Shown: positions 34,736 to 47,238 of the stretch, in pieces | Position numbering within the stretch: position 1 is the stretch's first letter | Layout: each line of letters opens with the position of its first letter | Assembly: GCA_964017235.1 (NCBI GenBank) | Contig: OZ024934.1 | Location: 81,062,706 to 81,126,705, forward strand | DNA: 64,000 nt | From: Sabellastarte sp. h YS-2021 | Taxonomy: Eukaryota > Annelida > Polychaeta > Sabellida > Sabellidae | Reading direction: 5' to 3' | Notes under the pieces: model-generated | Seen by the model: only the letters and a program-made list of their open reading frames with translations | What the model was told of the DNA's origin: nothing | Database searches by the model: none | Program-made: the position numbers and the translations under genes

Positions 34736-35416
34736 GTATGTATTAGTAACAAGGATAGTCTTGCAAAAAGACTTGTCCTGAAGAAATAATAGCATGTTCT
34801 TGAAATTCATTTTCATCTTGTCAATGGTTCCTACTCGTGGAAAGGAAAACAGGACCTGTAGTTTATTCCTTCAGATATACATTCACGCTGGATGTGAATG
34901 TGAAGTTAGTAAGGCTCCATTCCTTGCTTTGAAAAAAGTGATTTGTAATCTGAAGAAATTGCTCACTATTATCCCATATTTTTGTAGATTGCAAGTCTTC
35001 TAAAAGCAGAGCTGCAATGTTTATTTTCATGAGCTGGATTATCGCCTGTGAAATATAATGCTTCATGTGACAACTTATAAAATGAAAAATAACATGCATA
35101 AAATGTTATAGAATGTTGATAATTTGTTTAGTTATGAAATTAACATACAGCTATTGAAAAAAATGTATCAAATTTTTAACCATTCTAGCAAAATATTTAT
35201 GTTGGGAGATTTGAGTTGTCTTGAAATGTGTAAGTTTAAAATAAAGATGGGTCGATGGCCTCAATATCTCAGTATCAAGAGTATATTTCTGAAATACTAT
35301 GATGACTCTTTACAACTGGAATATCAATTATCAACAAACATAATTGAAGGAAAACTTAAAGTATTAGAAACAAACCTCAAATCTGAAGAAATGGGACACT
35401 ATTATTCCATTTTGTA
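34736..35416. other. VCL: Vinculin intron, unassigned
   Basis: The sequence is AT-rich and no element is recognised. The plus-strand frame at 35124-35444 has no domain and runs into the element start. Confidence 0.55.
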
Positions 35417-38160
35417 TCCCCGGATGAAAGTCAGGAATACTTAGGATTCAGTACAGTCATGCCGCCGCCGCAGAGATTTCCTTTCGGATGCAATAACTTT
35501 AAAAAATATTTTAGTTAGACTTTTCAAATTTGGTATGTGGGTATATATGGGCAATGCCACAAACGCTATTGTTTTGTGACCTTGACTTTCAATTTCAGGG
35601 TCACTAGTGGCCTCTTAAAGGTCACATTTTGAACATTTTTTCACATTTTGGCCCAGTTCTCATATACAGAAAGTTAGGTCATCTTATGGCTGGTATATAT
35701 AATACATATATATGTCATCTATAAGCATGCAGAAATTTGACCTTGAAGCTCTTCATTGAAGGTCATCCACAGGTCATCCAAAGTACCTGACCGAGGCCAT
35801 TTTTGGCCTTTTTGGAGATATTTTCACACTTATTGCTGACAATATTGCATGGAAACTATTGAAAATGGCTTTAGAGGTTGAGTACATGATGAAGTACCAG
35901 GATCCAGGCTTACTGGTTACAGAGGATTGTTGGTTACAGAGAAAATCTTCTGATTCCACAGTTATGGAGACGAAGAAGGTGGTAGTTTCATATAAGCCTA
36001 CCCCTGCTGAGACGTAGTCTAATTTGCCCAGTTCTGCCAGCTCCTGTGAGTTTTCACAGAACTGTGGAGCCACCAGGAACTGGTTACAGAGCATTGCTTC
36101 ACCTGTAACCGGTTAGGCCCTGGTACTGGGCAGGTCCACAAGACTGGCTAAGGGACCAGCAAAAGCCTTTTAAGGGTCCAAGTGGCCGTCTTAGACCAAC
36201 CAGTTACTGCCCGAGGGAATTGGTTACAGATAAATTCTTGTACCAGTCATTGGTCCTGGTGAAATGTCTGTCTCAACCTACTAGACCAGTCACTGTCAGG
36301 ACCAGCTAGCTGGCAGAAAGTGACTATAGATAAGAAGACTTTCCCAACAAGATTTGTCCAACTACCTGTCAATCTTATCAGACCCCCACACCAGCCAGTT
36401 ACTGGTTGTTTTGTGACCTTGACCTTTAATTTCAAGGTCACTGGTGGCCTCTTAAAGGTCAGATTTTGGCCATTTTTTCACATTTTGGCCCAGTTCTCAT
36501 GTTTAGAAAGTTAGATATTTTTGGCCTCATTTTGAAAAACAAGGGACGTTTATTTGACTTAAAGCAAAAACTTTTGTTGGCCCTCTAGGGCAAAGGGTAT
36601 TATAGGTAGAGATCTCAAATTCGCAGAATATGTTGTGCATTACAAAATCTTGACTGGAAATATTTTCGGCCTCATTTTGAAAAAAAAAGATGGCTGCCAC
36701 AGGTGTTTTTTTGTCAATCATGAAAAGTGCTTATATCTTATCAGACCCCCACACCAGCCAGTTACTGGTTGTTTTGTGACCTTGACCTTCAATTTCAAGG
36801 TCACTGGTGGCCTCTTAAAGGTCAGATTTTGGCCATTTTTTTCACATTTTGGCCCAGTTCTCATGTTCAGAAAGTTAGATATTTTTGGCCTCATTTTGAA
36901 AAACAAGGGACGTTTATTTGACTTAAAGCAAAAACTTTTGTTGGCCCTCTAGGGCAAAGGGTATTATAGGTAGAGATCTCAAATTTGCAGAATATGTTGT
37001 GCATTACAAAGTCTTGACTGGAAATATTTTCGGCCTCATTTTGAAAAACAAGATGGCTGCCACAGGCGTTTTTTTGTCAGTCATGAAGAGTGCTTATATC
37101 TCCATTATTATTGGTCCTAGAGGTATGGGATGGAAAAACAACCTATAGGAAATCATGGGCTGGGAATCTTTTGGTGTGGTTGGATTTAATCTTTGGCTCC
37201 TCCTTCAAGGTCAAACAAAGATAGCCAAACCTAAAAGTGCTCATAACTCGCTTATTATTGGTCCTAGAGGTTTGCAATGTGAGACCAACTTATAGGAAAT
37301 CATGGGCCGGGAATCTTTTGATATTGTCAGATTTGACCTTGGACCCCTCCTTCAAGGTCAAACAAGGATAGCCAAACTTAAAAGTGCTTATAACTCACTT
37401 ATTATTGGTCCTAGAGGTTTGGGATGGTAAACCAACCTATAGGAAATCATGGGCTGGGAATCTTTTGGTGTGGTCAGATTTGACCTTGGACCCCTCGTTC
37501 AAGGTCAGACGAGGATAGCCAAACTTAAAAGTGCTCATAACTTGCTTATTATTGGTCGTACAGGTTTGGGATGGCAAACCAACTTACAGGAAATCATGGA
37601 CCGGAAATCTTTTTATGTGGTCAGATTTGACCTTGGACCCCTCCTTCAAGGTCAAACCATTATACCCAAACTTAAAAATAACTCGCTTATTATTGGTCCT
37701 AGAGGTTTGCAATGTGAAACCAACCTATAGGAAATCATGAGCTGGGAATCATTTGATGTGGTCAGATTTGACCTTGGGCCCTTCCTTTGAGGTCAAACAA
37801 ATAAAGGAAAATCTAAAGTGCTTATAAATCGCTTTTTATGGTCCTAGAGGTTTGTAATGTGAAAGCATTATATAGGAAATCATGCACTAGGAATGTTTTG
37901 GTGTGATCAGATTTGAGCTTTGGCCCCGCTTTCAAGGTCAAATGAGGATAGCCAAAATTAAAAGTGCTTATAACTCACTTATTTGTGTTCCTAGAGGTTT
38001 GCAATGTCACACCAACCTATTGGAAATCATGGGATAAGAATCTTTTGATGTGGTCAGATTTTACCTTGGGCTCCTCCTTCAAGGCTAAATGATGGTTGAT
38101 TGGCGAGTTTTCTTTAAGATGGATACAATTTTCAGCGGTTCTTTGATGCGCTACGTCTAG
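35417..38160 (+). mobile_element. Helitron-like composite element with mosaic core
   Basis: The 5' end is A|TCCCCGGATGAAAGTC with a decayed hairpin, then a CCG run at 35461-35469 and GAGATTTC. Inside are a GC-richer unique block (35880-36340), two ~365-bp repeats (about 36380-36740 and 36740-37095) with GTGACCTTGACC and TTGGCCCTCTAGGGCAAAGG, and a ~145-bp satellite core (37095-38090). The 3' end reads GCGGTTCTTTGATGC, then CTAG at 38157-38160 followed by T: the same 3' end as the 6565-7724 element, with a decayed hairpin. It lies inside the vinculin intron between exons 13 and 14. The open frames on both strands are repeat shadows. Confidence 0.75.
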
Positions 38161-38234
38161 TTATATTTGTATCTTTCATTAAGCAAACATTTTGTTCACT
38201 TAGTGTCAGTACAAGTTGCTCCCATAAACACTTA

Positions 38235-38340
38235 TGCCCCCTCCCCACAGGGGTATATTTGTGTCAACCCTAATACTCTGTATGTCACGCTTCAACCATG
38301 TCCTGTCCGGGGATACACTACGTCGAGACGCAATCTCTAG
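38235..38340 (+). mobile_element. ~105-bp minimal Helitron-like element
   Basis: The left end folds CCCC-TCCCCACA-GGGG with flanking TA. The right end has the hairpin CGTC-GA-GACG at 38321-38330, six bases (CAATCT), then CTAG at 38337-38340 and T. There is no core array. It is among the shortest possible elements of this design. Confidence 0.65.
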
Positions 38341-38465
38341 TTGTAGATTGTAAGTCTTCTATAGTGATAATAAAAGCTATGTTTTGTTTTCATGAACTTC
38401 ACTTCCTGTAAGTGTGCCTATTCGCTTAAAGATGTGCTGAAGCATATTGTAGGTGTTGGGCAAAA

Positions 38466-38723
38466 AGCCCCTGTCCTTCAAATACTGTTTCGAGGTTTGT
38501 ATGCAACTTTGTGACACAGTGGTGAAACGTCAATTACCTTGCACGTTCTGTGGAATGTCTAAGATGTTTAAAATTTCTGTCTCTGAATTCAGAACTGTGA
38601 GCATGCGCAGATGAATGGTATGGTAACTGAAGGTCTCGTCCACGGTGTTGGTTGTGGATGTTTCGCCACTGTGTCAGAACTTCGCATACGAACCTCACAA
38701 CGGTAGTTGAAGGACAGGGGGGC
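38466..38723 (+). repeat. Foldback element with long inverted arms
   Basis: Arms of about 70 bp, AGCCCCTGTCCTTCAAATAC onward and the matching GTAGTTGAAGGACAGGGG at the right, include paired GACACAGTGGTGAAACGTC and GATGTTTCGCCACTGTGTC. The middle is about 120 bp. This is probably a foldback transposon or MITE. Confidence 0.88.
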
Positions 38724-41700
38724 TAGTTTTTACTTTACCGGTATGAGATTTGGACTAGATTATAAATTATAGCAAAATTCCATCCCTTTATTTTTATTGT
38801 AATACACAGGAATACTATTTATGGGGTTGGGGGCTTGCCCCCATTTATAACTTTGTTAATTTAATTTCATATTTCCTTGACAATTTCCTGCAATTATCAA
38901 ATATGGCAGATCCCGTACTGGTAAAGTAAAATTGCCCCCAGGGGCGTTTCACCCTACGCCTATAACCGCGAATTATACTGCCTATAGTGTGATGGATACA
39001 CCAAATCTCGGAAGGTAGGAGGCATCCTTGTAGGCGGTTCCGTCACCAAGTAAAACATCTTACCGTGGGACATACTGCTTGTAGTGTGACTGAGACATAA
39101 CTTAATCGCTTCCCTAGTGAGCAAGCAAAGAATCATTGCAGCTTTAGAAGTCAGCTGTAGGTTTACAACCGAAAGAATAAGAGTATCTAAAACCAGGACT
39201 GTGAAATTAAAAAAAAAATCTTGTTAAAGGTAACAACAGCAATGCTGTTATATACTCATTTCATAGTTTTTCTCCCATTTGATTGATTGGTTGATTTGTT
39301 GATTGATCATCTATAAAATATGACACTTTCATGGACTATATAATCCTTCTTATGCATGGACATTTCCCATATCTGTTTCATAGAACACTTCAGCCTGACC
39401 TTGTCTGTCCGTTGACTTTCATCACTGTTTACCAGATTTGCAATACATTTTACAAAAGGCATCTCTTAACTGGCCCTTATATGTAATTTTTTTTGTCATC
39501 TGACTTGATTCACTTAATTTTCTCTGCTTTATCACAGAATGGATAAATTTGATTGATTAGATTAGACATAAATTAGATAGAATTAGATTGATTGGTTGGC
39601 TGGCTGGTTAATTGATTGACTGACTGACTGATTAAATAGGGTTACAGTTATTCATGAGAATTGAGTGGATCTAGGGAAGCAGGGCATACCTGTTGGTAAA
39701 GATTTCTACACTTATAACCAAATTGGCACCTGACAAACATAAAGTACCAACTTTCCCCACTTGATGTCAGGCTTGAAATCAAACCCAAGGTCTGAGAAAT
39801 GGAAAGCCAGTGTATTTCCCCTGGATAATCTGTATTAATGTTGTTCTTTATGTAAATCTTTTCCAATTAATACGCATGCTATATGCTGGGAGAAGTGTGA
39901 TATATTTTATATACGACAGCCTCATTACTGTTACAAATATGTGCTATTTTCTAAGCAAACTCCACAAAAGGCAGTATCTCAGTGCCTAGATATGCTCAAG
40001 TGAAGAGAATTCGCGGCTCATTAATTCATTTCAGACATTCTATCCAGAATGCTATAATACAATGTGATATAAAAACAAAGGAAAAAAACCATCTCTCCCA
40101 GAAAACAAAAAAAAATTTCTCAGTAACAGAATATCCACACAGTATCCACTGTTTTATCAGTAGTTTTGTAATGCACTGTTGGAAGTGATAATTGAATTTA
40201 TAGGACTTTTACTTGATAGAGAACTAATCAATGGAATGTGCTGTAAATACTAACTCCATTTAAGCTCTGTTTTAGTCTTATTCATATTATCAAGTAGAAA
40301 TCGAAAAAATAGCATCTCACTATCATTTGAATTTTTGCTTCTTTATAATATTCTGAATGTTATGATAAAATAATTGGATGTTTTAAATTTGTGAATAGTG
40401 TGAAAAATATGGTCTGTTGCCAATAGTGTAAAAAATCAGAAAAATGCAGGTCGCCTCAATTCATGGATAATGTTTTGTGCTCAAAGGCATTAGATGGAAG
40501 GGAATGTGTGGATTACATTGGTTTGATACAGGTTTCTTTTATATTATTATTTTCATTCCGAGTTGTCAGGGAAATCAGGATCACACATTTCAAAATATCA
40601 AACTCATGCAGAGGACACTTTTCACTGTATGTTAATGAGGAAATGCTAAAAACAATTACAATTATCACAGCATTTGGTTTGTGAAAGTTATTTCAGTGTC
40701 TGAAGAGTCAAATTACTTGGTTATATAATGAGAAAAATTAATAAGAGTACTGTGAATATCTGATAATCTATCCATTCTGTAACAAAGCAAAGAGAATTAA
40801 TTGAATCAAGTCAGGCAACAAAGATTTATTAAATGAAGGGTACCTAAAAGATGCCTTTTGTAAAATGTTTTGCAAAAAGGAAATACAGTTATCAAAGGAT
40901 CAAAAGATCAAAGGACAGTCAAGTTCACACTGAAGTGTTCCATGAAAAAGATATAGGAAATATCCACATATAACAAGGATAGGAAATGAAAGCGTCACAT
41001 TTTGCAGATAATCTATGAAACTTTAATAATTTTAAACCACCTTCTAACTAATACAGTTAGCCCCTTTTATGCAAATTCTTAACAAAGCCAAAGATACTTG
41101 TACTTTACTGGGATTTTCCAATATTGGTAAAATTATTTAGTGTAAAATGTCAACTCAGGCTTCAATATTTCTTAACACTAAAAATGGAAGTATGCTGAAC
41201 AGAGTTCCACTTAGGTTCAATAGAATCAAATTGGAAAACTCAGCTTCCAGTAATTTAATTAAATCTGAACTTTTTTAAGGAAAAGAATTAATGAAAAATG
41301 CAAGTGACAAAGAATTCAATATGTGTGTACAGTCAGTTCATATAACTTAACTTGAAATGTGACTGTTACATATAAATGAGTGGGGTACAGACAGAGGTCC
41401 AAGTTTGTAGGTAGTCCACTCATTCTGACTCACTCAATGGCAAAAAGTGGCTACATGTTACAAGCAACCAAGACTTGTTATATTGTTGGAAAGTGGAGGT
41501 TTATGCTCAATCATGGGATAAATAAATGCAGAATTATCAGCATTTAACATGATCCAAATTTCTGATGGTTTAAATTCACACTGAGTTGCACTGTGACAGT
41601 CAATGAAACTTGCTGTGTTACTTTACTCAGTCTTTAAAAAAAACTATAAATTTATTTATAATTACAAAGGAGCATCTAGTTATAAAGGATTATATGTCTA

Positions 41701-41878
41701 AAATATATATCCCTTGTTGTAAATCATGAAGAAAGTTGCTTGTAAGAAGATAAAAGTAAGGCCTGTGACCTCTCTGTCTAGTCACAATTCCACACAAACT
41801 GATCTCCTCTATGACATAGAATGGGAGGGAATCTCTCGGGATTTGGACTACATCCATTCTTCTGTATTGTTGATGCAG
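38724..41878. other. VCL: Vinculin intron, mostly unassigned
   Basis: The sequence is AT-rich. GATTGATT-type simple repeats lie near 39281-39310 and 39591-39630. No exon was found. The last 153 bases (41726-41878) are open in frame with exon 14. Confidence 0.55.
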
Positions 41879-41984
41879 TTAATCAATGCGGTGGGCGGAG
41901 TCAGACAAGCTGTCACTCCAGAGGGTTACTTTGACAACAATTCCTTCCCACCTCCTCCTGACATGAGCAGTCTGCAGATATCTG
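41879..41984 (+). CDS. VCL: Vinculin exon 14 of window (end of D4, first linker motif)
   Basis: The acceptor is ttgatgcag and the donor is gtgagt at 41985; phases are 0 in and 1 out. The product reads LINAVGGVRQAVTPEGYFDN followed by NSFPPPPDMSSLQIS. It corresponds to vertebrate [20 protein letters not shown]. FPPPP is the classical EVH1-binding motif through which vinculin recruits Ena/VASP proteins. The frame stays open for 51 codons upstream of the acceptor (see findings). Confidence 0.94.
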
Positions 41985-43595
41985 GTGAGTATTTTGTGTT
42001 CTTGAAAACCCCAGAACATCAGAAATATCTTGGATGATAATAACGCCCAATTTCTAACATAATCTTATGATTCCTTTATTCACTGAAATTTTCTGTCACT
42101 TGAAGAAGTGGAAAGTAGATGAGTTTTCCTTATGTAAAGAGAATTACACCGAAGGCCATACTCACAAAAGAGCTCAACAAAAAATATTTGAAAATGAAAC
42201 ATTAACTCAAGGATAAAGGTTCTTGTGTTAAAATGCAGCCAACTTGGGGATGATATTTCACAAATTTCTTTCTTCAACTGAACAGAGAAATACTTTCATG
42301 TTTCATTATTATGCTATTAAAATAGATGAACAAAAGATTGAAAGTTAACCTTCAGCTCAAGGATGAAAGGTCTTTTATTGAAATAGAGAAATTCTGGAGT
42401 CATATCTCTCTGATCTCTTTCATGAGTATGGCCTCAAAGAACAATACATTTGCTTTATTGTTTTTTTCTGCTTTTGCTATATTATATGTATATTTCTTAT
42501 CAAAAAACCTTTATCTTGAACTTGTGATTAATCTTTGACATACTTTCACTTTCATTTTCATTTAGTTGTCTAGCTCTAATGTGCATTGTCACAATGACTG
42601 CAGTGTGGCTTTTCAGATCTATCAATTTACAAGTCGAAGTTGTAGATTCCTAGTAATGCATCATAACTTCATAAACCACTGAAGTCTACAGAGAAAAGAT
42701 GTACCTTTCTTTTGTGGACTTCAGAAAGAAATCAGTTTTACTCAGCATTTCTGCTGATAAAAGCTGGTGGCAATTGTTAGAATATGAAGAAATTTTCTAG
42801 AAATCCGTTCCCTTTATGTAATATGGTATCTGGCTGGTTAAATCACTTAAATGTTGTTTAGTGAAATAGATAAATGTTTTGACATTCAGTGGAAATACTT
42901 TTCCATGTGTAGAAAGTAGCAGTGATAAATTAAAGTCAATAGTTTAAATATAGTAGGTCTTTGATAAGTAAAATGTCCAATTAAAAAGGAGAAATAAATA
43001 ATATAGTATAATGAAAACATTATTTTGAATTTTTTTAAAGGGATAACAATGCCCTAATATAATCATTCAGTTGTAATCAGAGAAATCCAAGGACTTGACT
43101 TGTCAAAGCCCTGCTTTCAGTGTTTGTGTATAACAGGGCAGGGTCAGTGACTCCAGTATTTCAGTATCGAGACCATTTTATTTAAATACTGTTACGACAC
43201 TTTGGACTGGCATTTCAAATATCAGCACATATAATTGTGGGAAAATGTAAAATGTTAGAAACAAACCCTAAAAATGAAGAAATATAAAGTTTTAGCTTGT
43301 ATTTCTGCAGATTTGACTACTTCTGGATTTATTTCTAAGAGAATAACTGGCATATTTTGTTTTCATAAATCTTACTTCCTGTTAGTGGGCTTGTTCGACT
43401 GGGGACATGCTAGAGCACAAATTTTTCAATATCACAGAGTTGGAATGGTTTTAAATTGATGGGATAATGTGCCATTGACCCTGCCCTAATATTTAACCAA
43501 TGAAAATGTCTGTGAAAACCTCTTCGAACCAATGAAAATGTCTGTAACAACTGCTCGACATCTTATATAACACTCCTGTCTATTGGTTCATACAG
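41985..43595. other. VCL: Vinculin intron, unassigned
   Basis: No element is recognised. A short direct repeat of AACCAATGAAAATGTCTGT occurs at about 43496 and 43529. Confidence 0.55.
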
Positions 43596-43685
43596 ATGAC
43601 AGGGTCCCTGGGGGTGTTCTAGGGAAACCCCTAGAGTTGGACTTAGATGAACTAATTAAGAACTTGTCATCCTCCGATGTAGAAG
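43596..43685 (+). CDS. VCL: Vinculin linker exon 15 (probable cassette)
   Basis: The acceptor is ttcatacag and the donor is gtagat at 43686; phases are 1 in and 1 out. The 29 whole codons read DRVPGGVLGKPLELDLDELI followed by KNLSSSDVE, after a split Asp codon. I know no close counterpart in vertebrate vinculin, so the assignment rests on phase agreement, splice signals, position and an acidic, Leu-rich composition. The exon can be skipped without a frameshift. Confidence 0.75.
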
Positions 43686-45839
43686 GTAGATAGATGTTGT
43701 GTTTGTGTGTGCTTGTTATGTTAAGGGGTGGTATTCACATTGCTATTAAGTATGTTGTATCACTGGCACTTTATTCACAAAAGAAGGCAGAAAAAGATCA
43801 GTGGAAAATCATTTTCTAAAGTTGAGAGGTTAAAGGTCATTCCAGATCACTGATTCCTTTGTTAACATCCTAACATATGTACATGTATATCAACTGGCAT
43901 ATAATTATCTTTCATATCAAAGTAGTAATATCTCCATAACTTTAAGAGTTTGTAACGATTTCAGTGTGACACAGAGTATATGCAACACCTGAACAGCCAG
44001 TTGGGTGTGTTGGTCCTTGTAGACAACACTACATTAACACTGAATATATCTAAGTTAATATTAATATATTTTTATCCTGAAATCAAAATTTGTTTCTTTA
44101 AACACACACAAAAAACTGTCTTTCAACTGAGCTTTCACTGATCTATAGCTGCAGTATAATTTCTACCGTAAACAAAAAGACTGTGTAAAGACAGCAGGAT
44201 ATAAATTAGTAAATCGGCATTTACACATCTTTGTGAATAATAGCCCTTATCACATTATTCAAGAAGTCCATGTTTCTGTACAAGATAAATCATCTTTATT
44301 AAATGCGGCAAGTTGCTCACACAAGAAAATCCTTTTCTAAAACAGAATTATGTTAACAAAGGTCATTTTGCATAGAAACCCCTGCTGTTAGTTTCAAGCC
44401 TAAATCTGTGTCTTTCATCCAGTACGCTGTTGTTACTGAATTCAGAGGCCAGATTCACAAAAACATCTAAAATCTATTTTTTCAGCAAAAACTCAGCTGT
44501 GTTGTGTCATAAACTCGATATTGCTGCTTTGTTGAGTTTTTGGCCCAATTTGCACTGGGTTTCAGAAAAACTTCTTTTGCCCGAGACATACCTAGTCAGT
44601 TGAAATTATATATAAAAAGTATTAATTAAAATTCCTCAAAGTTTTCATTTAACTGTAGTAAATAAGTGAAAAACGTAAACCTTGCTTCTGTGATAGTCTT
44701 ATATTTAAAGCCCAAAGTCAAGAGTTCAAAGGGCATTTAAAATCAGTCATTCCTCAGTCAGATGTGACACTAAATAAACATCTTACCACATATATGGCAA
44801 GTGCCAGATATTAAATATACATATCAAATCTGTAACACTGCTTTTAATATAAAGGTTTAGAGAGAATTTACTGTGGGGCAGATGATATGCAATACCTCAG
44901 GAGCCAGTTGAGTTTGTTTATTCATCTAGTTAACGCCTATAACTATGCCAAGAGTGAAATTTAAGGAGATTTTAGTCCCCTTTAACACTAAATACAGTGT
45001 GAGACCATTGGTGAATTGCTTAAACTGATCTAAGATCAGAGAGGGCAGAAACACTCAGATATGAGAATTGAAACTTTTTGTGAATCTAGCTCCAGGAACA
45101 AATATTCAGATGTAAATTTATTCATGAATACTGCCCTCTTGTACAAGATGTAGGTACACAGATTATCACCAAATTTTATCAAAGCCAACTGCAGGAAGAG
45201 TTAAAAGCACTTCCTGCCTATTATGAAAGAGTCATGAATTCCAAAATTTAGATCACTGATGCATCAGGAAATACAAAATTTTAAAAGAAGAATATATTTT
45301 TGAAAAAAATATTCAGGTCAACACCAAATTTAAAAGTTTTAGGCATTAAGGTGAATATGGATCACTTGATAATTGACTAAAAATTTGTAATTTGGGCAAA
45401 ATGTGTTTGAAGTGACATACCGTAAAACACATAAATTTAGATTGAGATCAATTTTTCCTGGAAAATGTTTGTTGATTGTATCTATAAATTTACATCTTGG
45501 GATAATATGTACAAGTACCTACATCTTGAAGACAGCTAATGTTTGTCCTGTTCTCTCTGTTGTGAACCGCGTTTTGAACCATGTTATGAACTATTGTTAA
45601 TCCATGTTGTAAACCATGTTGTGAACCACATTGTTTGAAATACTACTGTAGTTTAACTTCCCTTTACTTATAACCTACCTGTAACCATTACGCTGGATAG
45701 CCAGACCTGTTTTTCCGTCCTGAGTGATACACCCTCACATACAATACCCCAGTCACATTACAGGCAGTATTTACCTAAATTTATAGGCATCCAAAAATCC
45801 CAACAATCGGGGAGTAGGACACTTTGGAAATTTCAAAAC
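43686..45839. other. VCL: Vinculin intron with diffuse repeats
   Basis: Segments near 43830-44030, 44720-44940 and 60680-60900 share wording such as AAAGGTCATT, CTCAGGAGCCAGTTGAG / CTGAACAGCCAGTTGGG and TTTGTAAC. This suggests an old interspersed repeat that I cannot delimit. Confidence 0.4.
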
Positions 45840-45843
45840 TTAA

Positions 45844-46307
45844 CCCTTTCGCTACCATATATGTCGACTAGCAGTCGACATCAATGTGTATTATAAGGAA
45901 CCATGTCGACAATAGTATTGATTCCTTCTTTTCCCTAAGTATGCTGTTATATGTTTTCTTTGGTGTATCAGTATTAAAACGATTTTTTAAGTAATTTAAT
46001 TGTAAGTTATGCTGTATTTTAAAAAAAATTTCAACATTTTTACCTATTTTAACTGGTTTTTGTACATATTGCCGTATTTATCGTATATAGCTGCATATTG
46101 TTTACTCGTGGTTATATTTATTTGGGGAATTCCCTGCAGTTTCTTCACTCGACATTTCATCATTTCCTAATGAAATATGCCGAAAAATACAACAAATGAA
46201 GTGTATAAGGAAGTGAGTTAATAATTTACTTTATATGCGTGTCTGACGTGATATGACGTCATATGGCTACAGTCCCGTGGAATAATGATCCTTCAGTAGC
46301 GAAAGGG
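45844..46307 (+). mobile_element. Non-autonomous piggyBac-type MITE, copy 2
   Basis: TTAA at 45840-45843 and 46308-46311 flank CCCTTTCGCTAC / GTAGCGAAAGGG. It is the same family and orientation as 9301-9780 and is slightly shorter: it has lost the second GTCGAC-containing stretch after the left end. Confidence 0.9.
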
Positions 46308-46311
46308 TTAA

Positions 46312-46975
46312 GTGTGTATTGGCAGGTGAAGCAGTGAAAGCTAGAGTTTCTCAGGTTCACAGACAGAATTGTATCAATAAGTAGAGGAATGGGGCATTTA
46401 ACAGAACACCTGTAAATGTAGGCAATACTGCCTGTAGTGTGACTGGATAATTAGCATATGTTAAATTAACACCAGGAATTGTAGAGTTTGGAGCCTGCAC
46501 ATCGCCACTGCTATCATCTGTAGTGTCATCAACTTTGCAATGTTATCACTGTTAGTTTCTCAAAGGTTACACTTCCTTCGAGCCATTTTTAGCTGAATTT
46601 AAGTTGTCCTTATGTGTTGATTCAAAACACTTCCTCACTTCCCTCAGATTTTCACACTAGATCTTGTAAAATATATGTTGCAAAGGCTGTTTTAGGTTTA
46701 TTTATTCATATTTTTTGTTATTTCAAAGCTTCTGTTTTTACACACTGATCATTTTCAATAGTTTCACTTGAATCATCAAAAGTAATAAGACTTGACAACA
46801 TTCTTCTCACAATTTTAATGTTCCTGTTTTATGACCAGAGTTTCATCCTGTTTTACCCAGGATTATAATTGAAGGTAGACAGAAAACCAGGCATGATTTT
46901 ATTTTCATCTCTTCCTTATCTCAGGTTCTATTTTATCATGGAGTAAACGTGGCAACACCCATTTTCAACTCCCGT
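46312..46975. other. VCL: Vinculin intron, unassigned
   Basis: Nothing is recognised. Confidence 0.55.
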
Positions 46976-47238
46976 AGTGTTTTGTTTGTATTGTATTTAT
47001 ACTCAGCGAAAGTCTCCATATACTACAGGACTCAAATAACCCATTTGACTTCACAAGTGCAGCCCAACTCTCAAGTTGCTGACATTCCCCTAAGTGACAG
47101 ACAGGGGCTCAAGGATGACCATTTATCAACATCCTTGAGGTTCTTTATCCTGCTACTGGGGATAGGACCCAATGACAGAGGACCACCATTTTAAGTGGTC
47201 GTCTGAGCCACTGTGTATCTGCCTGTACCTGGGTGTAA
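46976..47238 (-). mobile_element. tRNA-derived SINE, family C, inverted, head lost
   Basis: Minus-strand family C body: on the plus strand it begins TTGTATTGTATTTATACTCAG and contains GGGGATAGGACCCAATGACA. It stops at ACCTGGGTGTAA, within the B box region, where family A sequence begins. Confidence 0.85.

Noticed and set aside
35774..36094. 106-aa minus-strand open frame inside the Helitron-like element
   Set aside because: No Rep, helicase or other domain is visible. It is kept only as a possible captured fragment, not a gene.
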